IMG/VR virus record: IMGVR_UViG_3300017917_003488
Span: 1-43,621 of that record
DNA length: 43,621 nucleotides
Direction: 5' to 3' (one strand)
From: a virus
In this document: piece after piece, positions 1-10,800 of the stretch
How positions within the stretch are numbered: position 1 is the first letter of the stretch
How the letters are laid out: every line of letters begins with the position of its first letter
The notes under the pieces: generated by a model
Seen by the model: only the letters and a program-made list of their open reading frames with translations
Told to the model about the DNA's origin: nothing
Databases searched by the model: none
Translations under genes and position numbers: made by a program

Positions 1-951
1 CGATTGATGGAAATGGGCTACAGCGGATTACAGGCCGCCGGTGTGATTAAAACACCAGCCGCACAAACTGTGTCGGTTGCGAGAGGTACAGTATACACCG
101 GGGGAGCCGAACCTCTTACCGCAGCAACTTCAACTTTGACCAACGGAGTCAATAATCAGATCGGCAGTCTGGTAGCCAATGCCAGCCGATTTGGAACACA
201 GCTTACAGCACAATGGGCACAGGGACTTCCATCGTTGACCAGTCTGACCTCCAACCTTACCAGCATCAATGGCATAGGATCTTTGTCTAATCTTTCGGCA
301 TTTCCTAATCTAGGATCCTTGACCTCGGGTCTGACTCCAAATCTCCCCTCGGTACAAACACTGATGAACAGTCTGGGCAAAGCATCGCAGTTTGCTACAT
401 CAGCGGCCAGCCAGTTGACCAGTGGACTTGGCAATCTTAACCTTGGCAGTCTGACCGGCAACTTGCCTAGCTTATCGTCCATAACCGGGGCCATACAAGG
501 AAAAGTTGGAGCATTGGCTGGACAACTGCAAGGACAAGCTGGAGCACTAGCTGGACAACTGCAAGGACAAGCTAGTGCGTTGGCATCGAATTTCAGTGCG
601 CTGGTTGCTACTGGAGATAAACTGGTAGCATCCGTAGAAAAAGGCGCAGGATTCAGTAACACAGTCAATCGTGCCACAGTAGATGTGGCTATGGTCAAGA
701 TATTTGGCAGCAACAAGGTTCCTGTGCCCAGCCTGGGTCCTGCTGGGCCTGATTCTGCATCGCTTGGTGCCGCACTGGACATAGCCAAAGCACAATCTGT
801 GTTAAAGGATCTACAAGGTGCAGGCAGCAGATTACTGGGCGGCGTGCAGAATGCTCTAGGCTCAAGCCTGGGCGGAATCACATCGCAAGTGACCAATACT
901 GCTCGATCTGCCACTACGGTGTTCAATCCAGGCGCCGGTATCTCAGTCTAG
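1..951 (+). CDS. Low-complexity Leu/Ser/Gly-rich protein, 5' end outside the window (baseplate-region virion protein, function unknown)
   Basis: The reading frame is open from base 1 (first codon CGA), so the 5' end is probably cut by the window. TTG at 4, ATG at 7 or ATG at 13 could be starts, but none has a visible ribosome site. The visible 316 codons are rich in Leu, Ser, Gly, Ala and Asn, with repeated SLTS/NLGSLT-type segments. They include a nearly exact 11-residue tandem repeat, GALAGQLQGQA, about residues 170-191. The last 100 residues are less repetitive and contain KIFGSNKVPVPSLGPAGP. I recognise no enzymatic motif. It lies 14 bases upstream of the gp25-like gene on the same strand, so a tail or baseplate role is inferred from position only. 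Confidence 0.75.
   Translation, partial: RLMEMGYSGLQAAGVIKTPAAQTVSVARGTVYTGGAEPLTAATSTLTNGVNNQIGSLVANASRFGTQLTAQWAQGLPSLTSLTSNLTSINGIGSLSNLSAFPNLGSLTSGLTPNLPSVQTLMNSLGKASQFATSAASQLTSGLGNLNLGSLTGNLPSLSSITGAIQGKVGALAGQLQGQAGALAGQLQGQASALASNFSALVATGDKLVASVEKGAGFSNTVNRATVDVAMVKIFGSNKVPVPSLGPAGPDSASLGAALDIAKAQSVLKDLQGAGSRLLGGVQNALGSSLGGITSQVTNTARSATTVFNPGAGISV
508..573 (+). repeat. 33-bp tandem repeat, two copies, inside the first gene
   Basis: Unit 1 is 508-540 and unit 2 is 541-573. They differ at only two positions (gcattggct versus gcactagct) and each encodes GALAGQLQGQA. A decayed third unit begins at 574 (SALASNF). The 33-base period keeps the frame, so the repeat can expand or contract without breaking the protein. 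Confidence 0.9.
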
Positions 952-965
952 CGAGTAAATAACGT

Positions 966-1340
966 ATGCCTACATTCATCGGATTCAGCACCATAGATCA
1001 AAACAAAAAGTTCACAGCCGTGGACTTTGAGCTGATCAAAATCGATCTGCTCAACGCATTCAACATACGTCAGGGAGAGTTGCCCGGACGTCCAGGTTAT
1101 GGAACCGTGATCTGGAACTATTTGTTTGAAAATCAGACTCAAGAAACACAGGCTGCGCTGTTGCAAGAAATCCAGCGGGTATGTGCCGGAGATCCCAGAG
1201 TCTACATCAGTGGCATACAGATATTTCCCCAGGAAAATGGCATATTATTACAACTAGGCGTGGCCGTGGTTCCCAGCACCGCCGCACAACAACTCAGTAT
1301 ATTTTTTGATCAACAACAACGCTCAGCCACGTATGTTTAA
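966..1340 (+). CDS. 25: T4 gp25-like baseplate wedge protein
   Basis: The product is 124 aa, close to T4 gp25 (132 aa) and the GPW/gp25 family, sometimes called lysozyme-like by domain databases. Gp25 sits in the inner baseplate wedge, where the sheath joins the baseplate, and helps start sheath assembly. The N-terminal half carries the family pattern LLNAFNIRQGELPGRPGYGT (residues 28-47). GDPR (75-78) matches the place of the conserved EPR core motif, with Asp for Glu. The next gene is gp6-like, the usual partner in the T4 wedge core. ATG at 966 follows the previous stop by 14 bases; the ribosome site is weak. No other family fits as well. Confidence 0.93.
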   Translation: MPTFIGFSTIDQNKKFTAVDFELIKIDLLNAFNIRQGELPGRPGYGTVIWNYLFENQTQETQAALLQEIQRVCAGDPRVYISGIQIFPQENGILLQLGVAVVPSTAAQQLSIFFDQQQRSATYV

Positions 1341-1343
1341 CTA

Positions 1344-1378
1344 CCCAGTTTATAATCAAACTAAATATAGAAACTGGG
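1344..1378 (+). promoter_or_regulatory. Inverted repeat bracketing a late promoter and covering the gp6 ribosome site
   Basis: CCCAGTTT (1344-1351) and AAACTGGG (1371-1378) form a perfect 8-bp stem with a 19-base loop. The right arm overlaps the GGGA ribosome site (1376-1379) of the gene starting at 1386. The loop contains the late-promoter-like CTAAATA. RNA read through from gp25 could fold and hide the ribosome site. RNA started at the late promoter would lack the left arm. No U-run follows, so it is not a terminator. Confidence 0.6.
1360..1367 (+). promoter_or_regulatory. T4-type late promoter, ACTAAATA
   Basis: ACTAAATA resembles the T4 late promoter element TATAAATA, which is read by the gp55-type phage sigma factor. 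I also recall CTAAATA as a late motif in cyanophages. If the element occupies about -13 to -6, the transcript starts near 1373, inside the right arm of the surrounding inverted repeat and 12-13 bases before the gp6 start codon. The call rests on sequence similarity and position only. Confidence 0.55.
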
Positions 1379-1385
1379 AACATAT

Positions 1386-4300
1386 ATGGCTACTACATCA
1401 AGACAAACTGCGATATTCGGGGTAGAAGACTGGAAAAGAATCTACCAGACCTACCAAGAAGCCAACTTTCAAAGCTATGACTTTGAGACCCTGCGCAAGA
1501 GTTTTGTAGACTATCTGCGTATATACTACCCTGAAACATTCAATGACTACATTGAATCATCAGAATTCATTGCCTTGCTGGATGTCATGGCATTCATGGG
1601 TCAGGCTCTGGCCTTCCGCACAGACTTAAACACACGCGAAAACTATCTTGACACAGCTGAACGCAGAGATTCAGTGGTGCGTTTGGCCAATCTGGTCAGT
1701 TATTCCCCAAAACGCAACACACAGGCATCAGGGTACCTCAAGGTTTTTAGTGTCACTACCACAGAAAACGTCACAGACTATAACGGCATTAATCTTGCCA
1801 ACATCACAGTGAACTGGGCAGATCCTACCAATCTTGACTGGCAAGAACAGTTTACTACCATACTCAATGCTGCATTGGTCAACACTCAAAAGTTTGGCAA
1901 TCCTGCCAACCGTCAGACCATACTGGGCGTGGACACACAAGAATACACCATAAATCTGGTGCCCGGATTCCTGCCAGTGATTCCTTACACAGCCACCATA
2001 GACACAGTAAACATGCCATTTGAAGTGTGTAACGCTACTTCGGCTGGTGCAAACTTTGTGTACGAACCTCCCCCATTGCCCAACGGACAGTTCAATGTGT
2101 TGTTCCGCAATGATCAGCAGGGATTCCTCAGCGACAACACGGGCTTTTTCTTCCTGTTCAAACAAGGTGTACTACAAAATCAAGATTTTAACTTGGTCGA
2201 GCGTATAGACAATCGAGCAGTGTCTGTCAATATCGAAGGTATCAACAACACCGATGTGTGGTTGTATCAGTTAGATGACGTGGGCCAAGTTTCATTGTAT
2301 TGGGAAAAAGTGCAGAGCGTGTATGCAGCCGCGGTGGAACAACTGGAGCCCGGTACAAGAAATATTTACAGCGTGAGCAGTCGCACCAATGACCAGATCA
2401 CTTTGAACTTTGGCGATGGAATCTTTTCAACCATACCAGTAGGCACATTCAGAACCTATGTGCGTGCATCCAATGGATTGACCTACATTATCAATCCTGT
2501 TGAAATGCAGAGTGTGAGCGTGCCTATCAGTTATGTAAGCCGCACTGGACAGATCGAAACCATTACCTTTACCTGTGGGATCACAGAACCTGTGACTAAT
2601 GCGCAGGCACGTGAGAGCATTCCAGAAATCAAACAACGAGCTCCGGCACAATACTACACACAAAATCGCATGGTCAATGGCGAGGACTACAACAACTTTC
2701 CTTACACACAATACAACAGCATTCTCAAGAGCACGGCTATAAATCGCGCCAGCATCGGAACCAGTCGTTATCTGGATTTAGTGGACAACACTGGCAAATA
2801 TTCCAGCACTGACATTTTTGCCAGCGACGGCGCTTTGTATGAAAGCGATGACCTTTATTCATTCCAGTTTACCTGGCTCACAGCCAATGACATATCAGAC
2901 GCTGTGATCAATCAGATTACTCCTTTGGCTCTACGTGACGGCCTGCAACAATTTTATTATGCCAACTTCCCCAGACCAAATCTAGCGGTGCTGGACTACA
3001 CTTGGATACAGAGCACCAGTCTTGCCAATGAAACCACAGGTTATTTTGAAAATGACCAAGGCAATCCAGCAGCCATTGGTCCCTTTGCCAGCAACAACGG
3101 TAGATACATCACCGAAGGTAGTCTGGTCAAGTTTGCAGCACCCACAGGTGAATACTTTGATGCCAACAATCGATTGGTAATAGGTGTACCCACAAACCCT
3201 GTCGAGAAAACCACAATCTGGGCTAGTCCGACTGCGGTGTATCAGGCAGGAACATCCGAAGGATTTGGAAATCTTCCTTCGGGCGAAGGTCCAGTGGTGT
3301 TTAATAACTATGTTCCAACTCGTGCCATTCCTCAACAGGTAATCCCAGTATTTGCCACAGACATACCTGTGACCGTGCAACAAAGTATAGTGGCACAGAT
3401 AGCTCTCAACCAAAACTTTGGTCTTGGTTATAACAATCTCACTAATACTTGGTATGTGATCACATCAGGCAATCTAGCAGTCAATGCCGATTTTAGTCTT
3501 ACTAATGCTCAAAACACCACAGGTACCAACAGTGATGCTTCTTGGCTGATACAGGCCACATTTGATGGTGCCACATACACCGTGGTTTCACGCAGTCTTG
3601 AATATTACTTTGGCAGCGTATTGCAGACTCGATTCTTTTTCTACACCAGTGATCCTATCTATGACAGCAGATCCGGCACGGTGATACGTGATTATGTCAA
3701 TGTGCTCAAGGTTAACAGCCAACCAGATTCGCCGGCGCCCATGGGATCAGACAATCTGTTGACCATTATAGATCAGCCAGTGTTGCCCGATGGACTAGTA
3801 GACGACTTCCAGGTCTTGGTGAGTTTTGCCCGTGCCGGAGATCTCACACCAGTGAACCCAGATTTCTTCAACGACATCGTGGCACCGTCAGTGGATTCCA
3901 ATGAAAAACTGGTGTTTTTCCAAAATACCGTGGACTTTGATAACCTACAACGTTTTCTTTTAATCAGATCCGGCCAGGTCAATAGCCAGTATCCTACTCT
4001 GACAGCCATACAAGCAGTACAATCACAGTATGTGGTGGGCCAGGTATTCTACGCTTATCAACAAGAAATATTTTATATTTTGGAACTAGACACTCTGGGT
4101 AATCCTGTATTGGTAGTGACCAACGATTATCAAGCCAAGATAGGTCGTCAGAATCTCTACTTCCAATACAGACACAACAGTCCATTGACCAGCAGGATCG
4201 ATCCTGGATCTACCAACATCATTGATGTGTATATTGTGACCAACTCTTACCACACTGCCTATCTCAACTGGTTACAAGACGTCACTGGAGTGGTAACCGA

Positions 4301-4856
4301 ACCTGCTCCACCAACCATTGATGAGCTGACCACAGCCTATCAGGGTTTGCAAAACTTCAAAATGATATCCGACAACATGATTTTGAACAGTGTAGACTTC
4401 CAGCCATTGTTTGGACAAAAAGCCGATCCGGCACTACGAGCCACTATCAAGGTCATACGTGCTTCCAACAGCACCGCCAGTATCAGTGCCATCAAGAACC
4501 TGGTGATAGCCAACATGAACGCTTATTTTGATCTGGCCAACTGGGATTTTGGTGACACATTCTATTTCAGTGAGATGGCGGCCTACATACATCAAAACAT
4601 CGGAGACGTAGTGAGTTCTGTGGTGTTGGTTCCTTTGGCACAAGGACAGACCTTTGGAGATCTTTATGAAATCAGATCTGCTCCTAATCAGATATTTGTC
4701 AACGGAGCGACAGTGAATGATGTAGAGGTCATTACGGCTTTGACCAGCACCAATCTGCGCAGTCAAAGTCCTACTAATGCGCTCAATGTGTTATTGACAC
4801 AGGCCGGCACTAGCACCATAGGCACATCTGGCACAGCCAGTGGAGGAACTCAGTAG
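1386..4856 (+). CDS. 6: T4 gp6-like baseplate wedge protein (baseplate J family), enlarged
   Basis: Gp6 forms the inner ring of the contractile-tail baseplate together with gp7, gp25 and gp53. The N-terminus has the typical wedge signature NTRENYLDTAERRDSVVRLA (82-101). The middle has VNGEDYNNFPYTQYNS (near 427) followed by the STAINRAS segment. The C-terminal 110 residues, with the long helix around NAYFDLANWDFGDTFYFSEM and the F-x-x-LYEIRSAPNQIFVNG segment, also look like gp6. At 1156 aa it is far longer than T4 gp6 (660 aa). The extra sequence lies mainly between about residues 520 and 1000 and is beta-rich with no recognised domain. ATG at 1386 has GGGA six bases upstream. The stop TAG shares one base with the next start (TAGTG at 4854-4858). 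Confidence 0.92.
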   Translation: MATTSRQTAIFGVEDWKRIYQTYQEANFQSYDFETLRKSFVDYLRIYYPETFNDYIESSEFIALLDVMAFMGQALAFRTDLNTRENYLDTAERRDSVVRLANLVSYSPKRNTQASGYLKVFSVTTTENVTDYNGINLANITVNWADPTNLDWQEQFTTILNAALVNTQKFGNPANRQTILGVDTQEYTINLVPGFLPVIPYTATIDTVNMPFEVCNATSAGANFVYEPPPLPNGQFNVLFRNDQQGFLSDNTGFFFLFKQGVLQNQDFNLVERIDNRAVSVNIEGINNTDVWLYQLDDVGQVSLYWEKVQSVYAAAVEQLEPGTRNIYSVSSRTNDQITLNFGDGIFSTIPVGTFRTYVRASNGLTYIINPVEMQSVSVPISYVSRTGQIETITFTCGITEPVTNAQARESIPEIKQRAPAQYYTQNRMVNGEDYNNFPYTQYNSILKSTAINRASIGTSRYLDLVDNTGKYSSTDIFASDGALYESDDLYSFQFTWLTANDISDAVINQITPLALRDGLQQFYYANFPRPNLAVLDYTWIQSTSLANETTGYFENDQGNPAAIGPFASNNGRYITEGSLVKFAAPTGEYFDANNRLVIGVPTNPVEKTTIWASPTAVYQAGTSEGFGNLPSGEGPVVFNNYVPTRAIPQQVIPVFATDIPVTVQQSIVAQIALNQNFGLGYNNLTNTWYVITSGNLAVNADFSLTNAQNTTGTNSDASWLIQATFDGATYTVVSRSLEYYFGSVLQTRFFFYTSDPIYDSRSGTVIRDYVNVLKVNSQPDSPAPMGSDNLLTIIDQPVLPDGLVDDFQVLVSFARAGDLTPVNPDFFNDIVAPSVDSNEKLVFFQNTVDFDNLQRFLLIRSGQVNSQYPTLTAIQAVQSQYVVGQVFYAYQQEIFYILELDTLGNPVLVVTNDYQAKIGRQNLYFQYRHNSPLTSRIDPGSTNIIDVYIVTNSYHTAYLNWLQDVTGVVTEPAPPTIDELTTAYQGLQNFKMISDNMILNSVDFQPLFGQKADPALRATIKVIRASNSTASISAIKNLVIANMNAYFDLANWDFGDTFYFSEMAAYIHQNIGDVVSSVVLVPLAQGQTFGDLYEIRSAPNQIFVNGATVNDVEVITALTSTNLRSQSPTNALNVLLTQAGTSTIGTSGTASGGTQ
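4842..4847 (+). promoter_or_regulatory. Ribosome binding site GGAGGA that fixes the GTG start of the giant gene
   Basis: GGAGGA lies eight bases before GTG at 4856 and inside the last codons of the gp6-like gene. It is one of the strongest Shine-Dalgarno matches in the window and supports GTG, rather than a later ATG, as the start of the 5059-residue protein. Confidence 0.8.
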
Positions 4857-7800
4857 TGCGACAAGTACGTAGCGTTGAATTTCTACCGGAAATATTCCAG
4901 ACGCCCATCAATGATCAGTTTTTAACGGCTACACTGGATCAGTTGATCCAAAATCCTCGATATCAGCAGACTCAAGGATTCATAGGTCGGCGCATCGGCC
5001 CTGGTGTCAACGCCAATGATCGGTATGTGGTAGAACCTACCAAGTCTCGCACTGACTATCAGCTAGAACCAGGAGTGGTGCAGGTCAATCCTGAAGATAC
5101 CAGCCAGGTTGTGGATGCCATCACTTATCCCGGCATCAACGATGCCATGCAACTGCAAGGAGCCTATGTCAACGATGCCGAAAGACTGTACACCAGCGAT
5201 TACTATACCTGGGATCCTTTTGTTGATCTAGACAAGTTTGTAAACTATGCACAGTACTATTGGTTACCAGGAGGTCCATTGGCTGTGGATGTGTTTTCAA
5301 CCACAGTACCACTCACAGACAACTTCGTAGTAACCAGAGCCAACGGAGTCTATACTTTCTCTGGCGTTGAAGGAGAAAATCCAGAGATAACTCTGGTGCG
5401 CGGCGGAACCTATCAGTTCACTGTGGCGCAAAACGACAAAGAAACTGAAACCTTCCGGGTGACCAACAATGACACCAGCAGCTGGAACATTGATTATTCG
5501 CCTAACCCCACACTGACTCTGGTGCGAGGCAACACCTATGTGTTCAATCTTGAACAGTCTTTCCCTTGGGCATTTTATATCAAAACCGCACTGAGCTTTG
5601 GAACCACGGATGTGTATTCACAGGGTGTGTTCAACAATGGTGCCGGTGCAGGCCTTGTGACTTTCACAGTGCCCCAAGATGCTCCGGATACGCTGTATTA
5701 TTGCAATGACGTTGAGTTTAATCTTCGCGGCCAGATCAATGTGATCGATGCTCAGAGCGGAACCGGTCCGGGTTTCTGGATACAGGCTGACCCTGGAGTG
5801 AGTGGCAAGATGATTGCTACTCCTAACATCAGCAGCCGTGACGTGCTGGGTGTGACCAATAATGGTGAAGATCTAGGCACAGTGACCTTTAATGTTCCGT
5901 TGGCCACAGCACAAGATTTTTACTACAACATGGAGAAGTTTGAAACTCCAGTAAACTTAATTTGCAATCTACAGTTTGATCAGATCAATGGTATTTCTGT
6001 GTCTGAGTTTTTGTCTCAATTCCCAGATGGTATAGATGGTATCACTAATATCAATGGGCGTACACTGATTTTTACAGAACCCAATCCAGATCCAGAACAG
6101 GGCGGCTGGTTGATCAACAGTCCGTTTGATCCTTTGGCACAAAACCCCGACAATGACGGCTTGCCTGGATCCTTTGATAGTTTGCCTTATAGTCAGACCA
6201 CCCCTATTACCGATGTTGACGTACAACGCAGCGTGTGGCTTGTTACCTATCAGGGTGACCCGGCCACTGGACAGTTTATCACTCTTTCTACCGTGGCTCC
6301 TGTGCCCGAACTCAATAAGTTCACTGTCAACTTTGGCACAACTTATTCCAGCACCACATGGTTCAAAAACAGCGATGGATATTTTGAAGAATTTCCTTTG
6401 CTGACCGCAGGCCTCAATCGTTTGTGGTATCAAGATGGAACCGATCCAGAGATCTTTGGAAGATTCAATCTCATTCCTGGATCTGACAGTGAAATTTTAG
6501 ATATAAATCAGATCATAGGCGCACAAAACTACGTCAGTCCCAACGGCGTGATATTCAGCAATGGCATGAAAGTGGTGTTCCGAGGCGAAGTGACTCCGTC
6601 CAGTTATGCCAATAATGAATACTATGTTGAAGGAGTGGGCACAGCCATACAGTTATTGCCTGTAGGCAACTATGTCACTCCTGAGACCTACACAGAAAAC
6701 GCCAGCATACCTTATGATAGCACTCCTTATGATGTGGGGAACTATGATGGTGCGTTGAATCAACCATTGACTCCGGATTATCTCACGGTAAATCGTGCCA
6801 GCCCAGATCTTAATGCCTGGGCCAGAAGCAACAGATGGTGCCACATTGATGTGATCACTGCGTCGGCTGAGTACAACAACACATCACCGATCCTGAACAA
6901 TAATTTCCGTGCTCGCCGTCCTATCCTGGAGTTCCGTGCTGGAACCAAACTGTTCAACTCAGGCACCGCGGCCTTGGCGCCAGTGACCGTGATGGACCTC
7001 ACGCAAACAGATGCTTTGAGCAATGTCAACGGTGCCTTGGGCTACAGTGTAGATGGGTATACACTGATCAATGGTAGTACCATTATTTTTGCGGCAGATA
7101 TAGATCCCGAGGTGCGCAAAAATGTCTACCAAGTGCGATTCGTCATTACAGATACCAACGCAGAAGATTCTACCATTCCAGATGTGCCGGTGATCATTCT
7201 GACTCCTATTGCTACAGCAGTGGTTGACAATGTTACAGTGATTCTAGATGGATTGACACAACAAGGCAAGACTTATTACTTTGATGGAGTCAACTGGATA
7301 TTGGCCCAAGAGAAAATCAGCGTGAATCAGCCTCCGAAATTCGATCTCTACGATGCCAACGGCATCAGTTTTGGTGACCAAGACAGATACCCTAGCTCCA
7401 ACTTCACAGGCAGTCCGTTGTTTAGTTACGCCATTGGTGATGCCGAGCCAGATCTGGTGCTAGGATTTCCGTTGACCTATCTCAGTCTGACCAATCTCGG
7501 AGACATTGTTTTTGACAACAACTTGTACAAAGACACGTTTAACTATACTTTGAACAGCCAAGGTTACACCCAGTCGGTCAGCACAGGATTTGTGCGCCAA
7601 TATAGTAATAGAACCGATTATGTCAAAGAGATTGGATGGCAGACAGCAGCCACTCGCAGTTTGATAAGACAACAGTTCCAGTTTACCTATGATGGTTCGC
7701 CATTGTTGTTGGATGTAGCGGTCAATGACAATGATACTGTTCCAGCTATACAGATCTATGCCGATGGACAGTTTCAGGCCTCTAGCAACTACCAATACAC

Positions 7801-10800
7801 TGTTGATACCAATACAACCACTATTAATCTGTTGACTACCTATGTGCCCGGAACTCTTATTGAGGTCGCGGCATTAAGTGATCAAATCAGCCGTCAAGGA
7901 TTTTACGAAGTACCTATCAATCTAGAAAACAATCCTTTAAACGGCAACAGCAGTCAGTTCACTCTAGGCACTATTCGCAATCACTATTCGGGTCTGGCCG
8001 CCAATCTTATTAATCTAGAAGGGCCTCCTATTGGTGCCAACAACACCAGAGACCTTGGTAACATCATACCTTACGGTCTGCAGATACTGCAACAGAGTTC
8101 GCCATTGACGCTGACCGGATATTTCATGCGCGACCCAGACTATGATATCTTTGCTTCGTTGTCCTATAACAGCGCAGAATATATCAAGTTCAAGTCTCAG
8201 TTGTTGAATGCCGTGACTACCTTCAGTATCGAGCAGTATGGAAACTGGACTGTGGCACAGTTGTTGGATGCCAGTGTGCAACAGATAACTGCCGGTAAGA
8301 CAAATATCAATCCATTCTATTGGAGTGATATGTTGCCCACCGGTACCACATTTATTTCTAACTCTTATACTATAAACCCTATTAGCACCAACTCATTCAA
8401 CACAGTGCAGACCTATGATTTTACACAATCAAACTATTTGGGCCTATGTGTTTATCTGAACAATGTATTATTGACTCGAGGATTAGATTATGTGGTCAGT
8501 GAGGACAGCCCAACACTGATCATACTGAGAACTCTGGCAGTGAGCGATATAGTTACCATCAATGAATACTCTGATACTGCTGGCAACTTTGTGCCCAACA
8601 CTCCGACTAAACTGGGTCTGTATCCTAAATATGAACCCAAGATTTTTTATGATACCAGTTATGTAAATCCTACCTTGGTCATACAAGGACACGACGGATC
8701 GATCACCACAGCCTTTGGTGACATACGTGATCAGGTGTTGTTGGAGTTTGAACAACGCATCTATAATAACCTCAAGAATGATGGCAATCCGCCACCTTTG
8801 GTAGCAGAAGATGTAATCCCGGGCTACTTCCGCACTACAGATTACACACAGGCCGAGATCAATCAGATTCTAGGCGAAGATTTTCTGTCCTGGGTAGGAG
8901 CCAACAAGTTAGATTATACTGCACAGACATATATTTCATCCAACGAATTCACCTACAACTACAGCCAGGCCAGCAATAGACTTGACCGAGCAACTTTGTT
9001 AGGAGCTTGGCGTGGCATATATCGTTGGTTCTATGATACTGTATCTCCAGATACCACTCCATGGGAAATGTTGGGATTCAGCGAACAACCAGTCTGGTGG
9101 GCAGATCGTTATGGCCCTATGCCTTATACTAGCGACAACTTGGTGTTGTGGGGAGATCTCGAAGAAGGACTGGTAGCCGATCCAGCAGGATTCTATGTGA
9201 TACCCAAGTATCGTCGCCCAGGGTTGACATCGGTGATTCCGGTAGACAACCAAGGTCAGTTGTTACCACCTTTCTACAGCGTGATGGGAGCATACAATCC
9301 ACAGGGATTTGTCAAGAGTTGGCAAGTAGGTGATGGCGGACCGGTGGAAGCCAGTTGGTGGGCAAGTTCAAGTTATCCATTTGCAATCATGCGTTTGTTA
9401 ATCTTGACACGCCCTGCAGAATTTTTCAGTTTGTTTGCAGATCGTGATCTTTACAGATATAATGTGGAGTTTGATCAATATCTCTACAATGGTCGTTATA
9501 GACTGCGCCCACAAGACGTGCAGGTTTATGGCAATGGAGTCAGTAAAGCCAGTTATATCAACTGGATAGTTGATTATAATCAACAGTCCGGAGTCAATAG
9601 TACCGCTGCGTTGACTATAGATCTGGCCAATCTTGATGTGCGTCTGTGCTATCGTATGGCATCATTTGCGGCCCAACAAAATTTGGTCACTTACTTAGAA
9701 AAGAGCGCACCCAACAGTGAAAACAGCAGCCTAGAGATTCCCCCAGAAAGCTACAATCTGTTGTTGTATAAAAATCAACCTTCCAGCAGCATATCTTACA
9801 GTGCGGTGATTGTTGAAGTAGTAGACGGCGGATACAGTGTGTACGGATACAACTCAGCAGATCCTTATTTTTCTGTGCTGGCCAGCCGTGTCAATGGTGA
9901 ACAACAGACCATAGAAGTAGGCAATGTCACGGTCACTGTGCCCAAATTCTATAACAGTGGCAAGATAGTGCAGGTACCCTATGGTTACACATTCACCAAC
10001 CTAGCAGGAGTAGTAGACTTTTTGTTGAGCTATGGACAGTACCTGGCATCACAAGGTCTGAGTTTTACTGCCAGAGAAAACAACTACACACTGGACTGGT
10101 TCCAAATGGCCCAGGAGTTTTTGTATTTTGCCAACCAAGGTTGGGCATCTGGAACCATTATCAACTTGAATCCGTCGGCCACCCAGGCTGTGTCATTCAA
10201 GCCAGGTGTAGTGGTAGATTCCATAGTTTCTTACACACCAGAGAATCTCATACTGGATCAGAATCGCAAGGCGTTTGATGCCAAGAATCTAGTGATCCGT
10301 AGATCAGGCAACACATTCACGGTGAATCCAGCACCAGGTGGCAGTCAGACCATAAGCTATCTCAAGCTCAAATTCACAGACTATGAAAACATGTTGGTGT
10401 TCGCCAATCGCACCATATTCAATGATTTGATTTTCAACCCCATCACTGGAGAACGTCAAAGCAGACTCAAACTAGTGGCAGCTACCAGCACCGAATGGAA
10501 TGGTGTATTGAATGCACCTGGATTCATATTGAATCAGCCCAATATCAAAGAATGGCAGGCCAATACCAAATACACCAAGGGCGACATCGTTCTATACAAA
10601 AACAACTATTGGCAGGCGTCTACTATTGTGGCACCTAAGACCAAGTTTGAATACAGTGACTGGCTCAAGAGCAACTATGATCGTATCAGCCAAGGCCTGT
10701 TACAAAACTTGGCCACCAAGTCTGATCAGTTGGCCACCAGCTACGACACACAAACAGCTAATCTAAACAGTGACAATGATTTGTTGGCATTTGGTCTGAT

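Noticed and set aside
156-926. A 256-codon minus-strand frame opposite the first gene
   Set aside because: It mirrors the repetitive plus-strand gene, gives a Cys/Pro-rich product with no domain, and lacks a ribosome site. It is a shadow of a low-complexity coding sequence.
955-962. GTAAATA before the gp25-like gene as a late promoter
   Set aside because: It ends four bases before the ATG, so a transcript would start at or inside the start codon with no ribosome site.
1344-1378. The inverted repeat before gp6 as an intrinsic terminator
   Set aside because: The loop is long (19 bases) and no T-run follows the right arm.
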